A DNA stretch of 10,499 bases. Source: Spirochaetaceae bacterium. Lineage in GTDB: Bacteria; Spirochaetota; Spirochaetia; PWKH01. A program made the position numbers and the translations under genes. Every line of letters starts with the position of its first letter. The first letter of the stretch is position 1. Positions 6,130 to 10,499 of the stretch are shown one piece after another. The notes under the pieces were generated by a model that was given only the letters and a program-made list of their open reading frames with translations, did not search any database and was not told the DNA's origin. The DNA lies in assembly GCA_003557605.1 (NCBI GenBank), contig PWNW01000145.1:1-10499 (forward strand), read 5' to 3'.

Positions 6130-6845
6130 AATTTCAGCATCATCGAAAGATCCATAATCTCCGGATTGAAATAGATTTTAATATATCCCATCTTTTCATC
6201 AAAGAGATTGTAGTAGACCTCTTCCCAGCACAGCAGAGGAGACTCCTTGGAAATACCGAAACGCTGCGAAATATCTTGTCGGCATTCTGCCTGAAGCCAC
6301 GCAGTCGTATGATTGCTTTCGGTGGTGCAGTGCTCATCAAGAAATTCTCCCATATCCTGCTGGTACTCTCCGCTTTCAGGCATTTTTTTCACAATATCCT
6401 GAAGCAGTTCCGCTTCAGCAGCAATGGCAAGACGGCTGCTCCCATAGAAATTCAGCATAAAGGCAACCACCAGTTTTCCCCTGGCCTCGGGCATGCGGTG
6501 CAGCATCTGCAGTGATGCTTCCCGGATTACCGGCTCAGACTGTTTTGACATGACATGGTATCCTCCCTCAGAAAGCAGCCTGCGGAAATTACTGTTTAAA
6601 TCTATTCTCATTGGGAGATTGCTCAAGGCAGGATGACCAAAGTTGCCCTTCCCGTGCCGACGGGTAATCACTCCTTCCTGAATCAGGGACCCCATCGCTT
6701 TTCGGATCGTCTCTCTGCTCATGCCGAGCTTATCGGTAAGAGTATGCTCTGATTCCAGCTTGTTGTCCCCTGGAGTCATTCGTCTTATCTGCTCAAGCAG
6801 ATACTGCTTAGCGAGCATATACCTCGGTACTTTCTGTTTTTTCAT
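6126..6845 (-). CDS. GntR-family (HutC-type) transcriptional regulator
   Basis: This 239-residue regulator has an N-terminal winged helix (~8-72) with the classic pattern KLESEHTLTDKLGMSRETI followed by RKAMGSLIQEGVITRRHGKGNF. Residues ~80-235 look like a UTRA ligand-binding domain of the HutC subfamily, ending in YNLFDEKMGYIKIYFNPEIM. HutC-type proteins are usually repressors released by a metabolite of the pathway they control. The neighbours suggest a purine or an intermediate here, which is inference. The start is ATG 6845 with AGGA eight bases upstream. The longer in-frame ATG at 6905 falls in the -35 box. It has its own promoter downstream of the ygeW terminator. Its TAG overlaps the dehydrogenase TAG of the opposite strand in the tetramer CTAG (6126-6129). 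Confidence 0.88.
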   Translation of the reverse strand: MKKQKVPRYMLAKQYLLEQIRRMTPGDNKLESEHTLTDKLGMSRETIRKAMGSLIQEGVITRRHGKGNFGHPALSNLPMRIDLNSNFRRLLSEGGYHVMSKQSEPVIREASLQMLHRMPEARGKLVVAFMLNFYGSSRLAIAAEAELLQDIVKKMPESGEYQQDMGEFLDEHCTTESNHTTAWLQAECRQDISQRFGISKESPLLCWEEVYYNLFDEKMGYIKIYFNPEIMDLSMMLKF

Positions 6846-6875
6846 GCAGTTATTCCTGGAATTACTTTGTGCTGC

Positions 6876-6905
6876 ATTATTATGCGCCTTCGCTACAGCT
6901 GTCAA
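6876..6905 (-). promoter_or_regulatory. Promoter of the GntR regulator gene
   Basis: On the - strand, a perfect -35 box TTGACA (6905-6900) and AATAAT (6881-6876, 5 of 6) are separated by 18 bp, with a start near 6869 and the ATG at 6845. It supports the shorter start of the regulator. Confidence 0.7.
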
Positions 6906-6915
6906 TACCAGCTGT
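6895..6915. promoter_or_regulatory. Inverted repeat over the -35 box of the GntR gene (candidate operator)
   Basis: ACAGCTG (6895-6901) and CAGCTGT (6909-6915) are perfect inverted arms with a 7-base spacer, and the TTGACA box lies between and within them. A protein bound here would block polymerase. It differs from the TGTA-N2-TACA elements at the purine promoters, so the regulator that binds it is open. Confidence 0.45.
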
Positions 6916-6920
6916 GTCTT

Positions 6921-6965
6921 GAAAACAAGAGATGCCCAGGCATCCGGCAGGAATACCTGGACATC
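6921..6965 (-). terminator. Rho-independent terminator of the dehydrogenase-ygeW operon
   Basis: On the - strand GATGTCCAGG (6965-6956) pairs with CCTGGGCATC (6940-6931) in a 10-bp stem with one T-G pair and a 15-base loop. It is followed by TCTTGTTTTC (6930-6921). It lies 31 bases after the ygeW stop and just upstream of the GntR promoter, so it separates the two transcription units. Confidence 0.65.
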
Positions 6966-6995
6966 AAAGCAAATTCAAAGGAGGTATGTTACATC

Positions 6996-7997
6996 TTACA
7001 GGCCTGCCATGGTTGCAGCCATAATTGCTTTCATAATGTGGAGACGGTTCTCAGCTTCGTCGTAGACCACGGAGTGCGGTCCGTCAACTACTTCGCTGGT
7101 AACCTCAATGTCCCTGTCGAAGGGCATGCAGTGCATATAAATAGACCCGGGGTTGGTCAAATCCATCTTTCTTTTGTCAACTACCCAGTCCATGCTGCCG
7201 TTTTTCCGGTATGTATCAATAATTGAAATACCTTCTGCCTCATCTTCGGTATGCATGATCGGACCCCAGCCTTTTGCATAGACAATATCAGCTCCTTTGC
7301 AGGCCTCTTCCATGCTGTCGGCAACCTCAAATTTCCCGCCCGCAAGCTCAGCATTCTTCTTGGCCTGCTCCATAACCTCAGGTTTCAGCTTGAACTCAGG
7401 CGGATGAGCCAGGGTCACGTCAAGGCCGAATCTGGGCATGCAAAGAACTAATGAATGGGCCATGGAAAGCGGCCTGATGTAGTTGGGAGCTGAAGTCCAG
7501 GAAACAACAATCTTCTTGTTCTTCAGGTTGTTCTGAAATTTTTCTTTAATAGTCATCAAATCCGCCAGCACCTGGGTAGGATGGAAGTCCTCACACTGCA
7601 TGTTCACAACGGGAATTGATGAATGCTTTGCCAGCTCCCCCATATAGGCATGGCCGACACCAAAGGTCTTGCGGACACCGATCCCCTCTCCGTAGCGGGA
7701 AAGTACCTTTATTGTATCCTTTGCAGTTTCACCGTGATCAATCTGGGTTGCCTTCGGGGTAAGAAAATGGGCATGTCCGCCGAGCTGGTGTATTCCAGCC
7801 TCGAAGGCATTTCTCGTCCTGGTGCTCTCTTCGAAAAACAGCATAAAAAACGTTTTTGCACGGAGCAGGTCATAATGGGGGATTCCAAGATTCCGCTCCT
7901 CCTTCAATCTCGATGCTACGGCCAGCAGCCGCTCAATCTCTTCAACCGTCCAATCCTGTGTAGCAAGCAGATGCTTGCCCTTCAATGAGCTGTACAT
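6996..7997 (-). CDS. ygeW: YgeW, knotted carbamoyltransferase of purine-catabolism loci
   Basis: This 333-residue protein belongs to the aspartate/ornithine carbamoyltransferase superfamily. It keeps the carbamoyl-phosphate motif ESTRTRNAFEAG (57-68), HPTQVLADLMTI (139-150) and MHCMPFDRD (288-296). The second-domain signature SWTSAPNYIRPLSMAHS (166-182) and the ending DEAENRLHIMKAIMA resemble the knotted transcarbamylases (acetyl- and succinylornithine types) and YgeW more than ordinary ArgF. The YgeW substrate is not established. In purine-degrading anaerobes the gene sits in xanthine/urate gene sets, where a carbamoyl group from a ureido compound could be passed to phosphate to make carbamoyl phosphate. 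A GGAGGG site lies about ten bases before the ATG. It follows the dehydrogenase-like gene by 45 bases, so the two are probably one operon. Confidence 0.87.
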   Translation of the reverse strand: MYSSLKGKHLLATQDWTVEEIERLLAVASRLKEERNLGIPHYDLLRAKTFFMLFFEESTRTRNAFEAGIHQLGGHAHFLTPKATQIDHGETAKDTIKVLSRYGEGIGVRKTFGVGHAYMGELAKHSSIPVVNMQCEDFHPTQVLADLMTIKEKFQNNLKNKKIVVSWTSAPNYIRPLSMAHSLVLCMPRFGLDVTLAHPPEFKLKPEVMEQAKKNAELAGGKFEVADSMEEACKGADIVYAKGWGPIMHTEDEAEGISIIDTYRKNGSMDWVVDKRKMDLTNPGSIYMHCMPFDRDIEVTSEVVDGPHSVVYDEAENRLHIMKAIMAATMAGL

Positions 7998-8032
7998 TCC
8001 TTTTTATCCCTCCATATGTGTAATCTATCAAG

Positions 8033-8056
8033 TAATGACCATTCAGCTGGTCATTA
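8033..8056 (-). repeat. Hairpin across the stop codon of the dehydrogenase-like gene
   Basis: TAATGACC (8033-8040) and GGTCATTA (8049-8056) are perfect 8-bp inverted arms with an 8-base loop that holds the TGA stop (8043-8045). No U-tract follows on the - strand, so it is not a standard terminator. It might be an RNA stability or processing element between this gene and ygeW, or chance. Confidence 0.4.
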
Positions 8057-9128
8057 TTGTTAACGCCTTGGTCGGACATACCGATGCACACATTCCGCAG
8101 TACCTGCATGTCCCATGGTCCAGTTCCATGTTCATAGTTTCAGCATCAAGAGTCCGTGACTCATAGGGGCATACCGTAACACATCGCATGCATGTGCGGC
8201 ACTTTGATGCAGCAAATGTAAATGAGAACGCCTTGGTATTCTCCTGGCCGGTCAGAAAAGGCAGGGCCATCCCAGTCAGTTCAGACACCTGTGATGCCCC
8301 AAGCTCCTTCATCAGAGTCTCCAGTCCTGTGCACAGTTTCCCGATATATGAGATCCCCTTCATAATAGGTGCTGTACAGATCCCTACTGCATGAGCACCC
8401 GCCATAAGCATCTCAACTGAGTCCTCAGGATTCATCACCCCTCCAAGCCCGATAATCGGCTTATCGGTTTGTGCAGCAAGTTCAGCAATATGGCGAAGCA
8501 CTATCGGCTTGATGGCGCCTCCGGTGAGCCACCCGTGCCCGAAGGGACCTCCCACAAGGGGTTTGCCGGTCCTGATATCTATTCTCAGAACAGGCCCCAC
8601 AGAATCCATGGCAGTAAGACCGTCAGCACCTAGTTCAATAGACTTCTTAGCGCATGTAAGAGGATCTCTCCAGTTGGGACTGAGCTTCACCAGTATGGGC
8701 TTGTCCGTAAGCTTCCTTGCCGCTGCGACCATCGGAATCATATCGGGTTCGCTGTATGACACAAGCTCGATCATATCAGCCCCGGCACGGTCAGCCTTGC
8801 CCGCCCAGTGAAGAACTTCTGCCTCCGTATGGCCTATGCTGGCAATCACCGTCACCCCAGCACGCTTTGCTTCAGGGATCTCCTTTTCAATCCACTGCTC
8901 ACCGGGAAAGTCGCTCCATTTTTCTGCATTGATCATGGTGCCGGTCCCTGCTGAAACCATATGGGGAAAGGGATTTTCCGCTGGAGTATCACGTATGGTT
9001 TTTGTCACCACCGCACCTGCTCCTGCTCTGGCGGCCCTGATCATGCCTTTGGCGCCATAGCTCAGCGGGCCGGATCCGAGAATAAACGGGCTGTTCAGGG
9101 TGATTCCGCAGATCGAAGTCTGTAGCAT
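8043..9128 (-). CDS. Dihydroorotate/dihydropyrimidine dehydrogenase-like flavoprotein with C-terminal ferredoxin domain
   Basis: This 361-residue protein is PreA-like in layout. Residues 1-~295 form an FMN-binding TIM barrel (SPFILGSGPLSYG, GAVVTKTIRD, KPILVKLSPNW with Lys148, IIGLGGV, AGAHAVGICTAPIMKG). Residues ~300-361 form a ferredoxin with two [4Fe-4S] motifs: Cys310, 313, 316, 320 and Cys341, 344, 347, 351. The loop that normally carries the active Cys (N.SCP) reads ELVSYSEPD (121-129): no Cys, no CP, and the usual Asn is Val. So ordinary dihydropyrimidine chemistry is doubtful; Ser124 or Ser126 might serve as base. The likely role is a redox step in purine or pyrimidine breakdown, with electrons from or to ferredoxin. 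ATG 9128 is chosen with GGAGGT seven bases upstream; the ATG at 9143 leads straight into that site. Confidence 0.85.
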   Translation of the reverse strand: MLQTSICGITLNSPFILGSGPLSYGAKGMIRAARAGAGAVVTKTIRDTPAENPFPHMVSAGTGTMINAEKWSDFPGEQWIEKEIPEAKRAGVTVIASIGHTEAEVLHWAGKADRAGADMIELVSYSEPDMIPMVAAARKLTDKPILVKLSPNWRDPLTCAKKSIELGADGLTAMDSVGPVLRIDIRTGKPLVGGPFGHGWLTGGAIKPIVLRHIAELAAQTDKPIIGLGGVMNPEDSVEMLMAGAHAVGICTAPIMKGISYIGKLCTGLETLMKELGASQVSELTGMALPFLTGQENTKAFSFTFAASKCRTCMRCVTVCPYESRTLDAETMNMELDHGTCRYCGMCASVCPTKALTIMTS

Positions 9129-9146
9129 TGACCGTACCTCCATACT

Positions 9147-9156
9147 TGTACATACA
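9147..9156 (-). promoter_or_regulatory. TGTA-N2-TACA element, dehydrogenase-ygeW promoter side
   Basis: On the - strand the bases read TGTATGTACA, an inverted repeat of TGTA and TACA with two bases between, the operator form described for HutC-type GntR repressors. It lies about +6 to +15 of the predicted transcript, a position that suits repression. The identical 10-mer is at the divergent promoter. Confidence 0.55.
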
Positions 9157-9167
9157 TGCAGTGTGCA

Positions 9168-9196
9168 ACAATACCATACACATGCTTATTTGTCAA
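9168..9196 (-). promoter_or_regulatory. Promoter of the dehydrogenase-ygeW operon
   Basis: On the - strand, TTGACA (9196-9191, perfect) and TATTGT (9173-9168, 4 of 6) are separated by 17 bp. The predicted start is near 9161, 33 bases before the ATG. Confidence 0.7.
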
Positions 9197-9265
9197 ACAT
9201 ATCTTACCAAGCATATTTATTATTATTAACAGAATATAAGGTTACTTTGATTGTATCTTCAACGC

Positions 9266-9294
9266 TTGACGATCTGCACATATGAACCTACAAT
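9266..9294 (+). promoter_or_regulatory. Promoter of the xanthine-dehydrogenase-type operon
   Basis: TTGACG (9266-9271, 5 of 6) and TACAAT (9289-9294, 5 of 6) are separated by 17 bp, with a start near 9301 and the ATG at 9341. It is back to back with the dehydrogenase-ygeW promoter across an AT-rich gap of about 70 bases. Confidence 0.72.
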
Positions 9295-9302
9295 AGATAT
9301 GT

Positions 9303-9312
9303 TGTATGTACA
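9303..9312 (+). promoter_or_regulatory. TGTA-N2-TACA element, xanthine dehydrogenase side
   Basis: TGTATGTACA at about +3 to +12 of the predicted transcript. Same 10-mer, same orientation relative to transcription and nearly the same position as at the divergent promoter, which suggests one repressor for both operons. Confidence 0.55.
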
Positions 9313-9340
9313 TGTTTGCATTACTGAAAAAGGAGCACCT

Positions 9341-9868
9341 ATGAAGGAAGAATCCTCCCGAACCATTTCATTCACATTGAACGGAGAGCCAAAAACAGCT
9401 GCTGCTGAACGGTCATGGACCCTGCTGTACCTGCTGCGCGATGTGCTTGGGCTTACTGGGACAAAATATGGATGCGGCACCGGTGACTGCGGGTCATGCA
9501 GAGTCCTTATCGACGGTGAACCCAAACCGTCCTGCATCATTCCTGCCTTCAAAGCAGAGGGATGTTCCATTGTCACCATCGAGGGAATAGAGCAAGCCGG
9601 ACGTCTGAGTATTATTCAGCAGTCATTTATCGACGCAGGGGCGGTGCAGTGCGGATTCTGCACCCCCGGAATGATCATAACCGGAACTGCCCTGCTGGCA
9701 TCCACTGTTCATCCAACAGAACAGGAAATCAGGAATGCATTTTCAAAAAACCTGTGCCGATGCACAGGATATGTCAACATTGTAAAGGCAGTTGAGCTTG
9801 CCTCACAAAGAATCAGGAAGATACAGGAAGAGTCAGAATTTCTTTCGGAGGTACGAAATGAAGCATAG
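9341..9868 (+). CDS. [2Fe-2S] subunit of a xanthine-dehydrogenase-type molybdenum hydroxylase
   Basis: This 175-residue iron-sulfur subunit passes electrons from the molybdenum site to the next carrier. Residues 8-80 form the plant-type [2Fe-2S] domain with Cys45, 50, 53 and 65 (GCGTGDCGSC). Residues ~85-155 form the helical second [2Fe-2S] domain with Cys104, 107, 139 and 141 (QCGFCTPGM and CRCTGY). All eight ligands are present and the length is normal. It equals the small subunit called XdhC in E. coli or CoxS/NdhS in other family members. The exact substrate is fixed by the large subunit, and the neighbours point to a purine. AGGAG (9331-9335) lies five bases before ATG 9341; the in-frame ATG at 9251 lies upstream of the promoter boxes. 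The next gene starts within its last 11 bases. Confidence 0.93.
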   Translation: MKEESSRTISFTLNGEPKTAAAERSWTLLYLLRDVLGLTGTKYGCGTGDCGSCRVLIDGEPKPSCIIPAFKAEGCSIVTIEGIEQAGRLSIIQQSFIDAGAVQCGFCTPGMIITGTALLASTVHPTEQEIRNAFSKNLCRCTGYVNIVKAVELASQRIRKIQEESEFLSEVRNEA

Positions 9869-10499
9869 CAAAACTTCAAATACTGCTTATACCTATGTAG
9901 GAAAGGGGATGCCGAACCGTGAGTCAGAAGCAAAGGCAACCGGAGATATACAGTATATTGACGACATCCGACTTCCCAATATGCTGCATGGAAAGATATT
10001 GTTTTCCCCCTATGCCCATGCGGAAATAGTAGATATAGACACTTCGGAGGCGGAAAAGCTTCCTGGCGTCAGAGCTGTGGTCCATGCAGGCAATTCTCCG
10101 AGGCATCTGTACAACAGTGCCGCACGCTTCTACCTGGATACCAGCAAAAGCGATATGCCCCAGACGGAGTACATATTCGACTCAACCGTTCGGTTTGTCG
10201 GAGACCGTATAGCGGCTGTTGCAGCAGATGATCCCTTCATCGCCGCACAGGCGGTAAAGCTTATTAAAGTAACCTATAAACAGCTTCCTTCATCCATTAC
10301 CCTTGAGCAGGCCATTGACTCGGACTCACCCCAGGCAAACCCCTTCGGTGTTGAAGGTACAAATGTCTGCGGAGGATATCTTGCCTACGGCAGCTGCCCG
10401 GAAGAAGAGGTACTCAAAGCGGTAAATGACTCTGACCACCAGTTTGAGACCACCTTCCGCACATCACGGGTGCACCACGGCTATATGGAACCAGTATGC
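9858..10499 (+). CDS. Molybdopterin-binding subunit of a xanthine-dehydrogenase-type hydroxylase, N-terminal part (runs off the window)
   Basis: An open frame of 214 codons begins at ATG 9858 and continues past the window end. GGAGGT (9847-9852) lies five bases upstream, and the start overlaps the [2Fe-2S] gene by 11 bases (ATGA type coupling). The protein reads as the N-terminal 'a/b hammerhead' of the large subunit: GDIQYIDDIRLPNMLHGKIL, SPYAHAEIVDID, LPGVRAVV, VRFVGDRIAAVAADDP and LIKVTYKQLP. The last residues, TTFRTSRVHHGYMEPVC, mark entry to the molybdenum-cofactor domain (vhH...EP motif). The stretch AGNSPRHLYNSAARFY, in place of the common 'T..D.P', resembles purine hydroxylase subunits of the XdhA/XdhD type, but this is a weak hint. 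Substrate residues lie beyond the window. No FAD subunit gene is seen between the two subunits. Confidence 0.9.
   Translation, partial: MKHSKTSNTAYTYVGKGMPNRESEAKATGDIQYIDDIRLPNMLHGKILFSPYAHAEIVDIDTSEAEKLPGVRAVVHAGNSPRHLYNSAARFYLDTSKSDMPQTEYIFDSTVRFVGDRIAAVAADDPFIAAQAVKLIKVTYKQLPSSITLEQAIDSDSPQANPFGVEGTNVCGGYLAYGSCPEEEVLKAVNDSDHQFETTFRTSRVHHGYMEPVC

Noticed and set aside
6846..6905. Longer N-terminus for the GntR regulator from ATG 6905
   Set aside because: It would start in the TTGACA -35 box. The residues are not typical of the family, and ATG 6845 has a suitable ribosome site.
6931..6944. GATGCC-CA-GGCATC palindrome as a protein-binding site
   Set aside because: It is better explained as part of the terminator arm after ygeW, which pairs with 6956-6965 and is followed by a U-rich stretch.
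9251..9340. Longer N-terminus for the [2Fe-2S] subunit from ATG 9251
   Set aside because: It covers the promoter boxes and the TGTA-N2-TACA element. ATG 9341 has AGGAG at the right distance and gives the normal family length.
1..10499. CRISPR arrays, tRNA genes, insertion sequences and phage or defence genes
   Set aside because: No regularly spaced repeats, tRNA-like folds, transposase motifs or terminal inverted repeats were seen on reading both strands. Metabolic and regulatory genes account for almost all of the window.

Overview
The window looks like a chromosomal segment of an anaerobic bacterium with intermediate GC content (roughly half by eye, not computed). The anaerobic signs are a hemerythrin/PAS sensor, a NapH-like ferredoxin membrane protein, an iron-dependent alcohol dehydrogenase, and iron-sulfur and molybdenum hydroxylase subunits. 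The gene set would fit a spirochaete or a clostridium, but nothing seen here settles the phylum. There are no rRNA or tRNA genes, CRISPR arrays, insertion sequences or phage genes. No gene-free stretch exceeds 300 bases.

Left part (1-2318, + strand): the tail of a metallo-beta-lactamase-fold hydrolase, a DUF438/hemerythrin/PAS protein closed by a terminator, and a SlyD-type peptidyl-prolyl isomerase closed by a hairpin.

Middle part (2342-4761, - strand): rph (RNase PH, with an unusually short N-terminus), then a tight three-gene operon of NapH-like [4Fe-4S] membrane protein, Crp/Fnr regulator and small cupin. A near-perfect CRP-type palindrome lies just upstream of this operon. It is centred exactly 41.5 bp before the start predicted from an extended -10 element. 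The encoded regulator carries the CRP recognition-helix residues, so positive autoregulation is likely. An iron alcohol dehydrogenase (+, 4966-6129), with its own good promoter, diverges from rph.

Right part (6126-10499): a GntR/HutC-type repressor gene with its own promoter, and an operon (- strand) of a dihydroorotate/dihydropyrimidine dehydrogenase-like ferredoxin fusion followed by ygeW, a knotted carbamoyltransferase, ended by a terminator. Divergent from that operon are the [2Fe-2S] subunit and the start of the molybdopterin subunit of a xanthine-dehydrogenase-type hydroxylase, which runs off the window. This set fits an anaerobic purine (xanthine/urate) breakdown locus. Both divergent promoters carry the same TGTA-N2-TACA element just past the predicted start. 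That is the operator type described for HutC-like GntR proteins, so the neighbouring GntR regulator is the obvious candidate to control both.

The most interesting items are the two self-consistent regulatory circuits (Crp/NapH/cupin and GntR/purine). After them come the dehydrogenase-like protein that lacks the usual catalytic cysteine motif, and the naturally shortened RNase PH.
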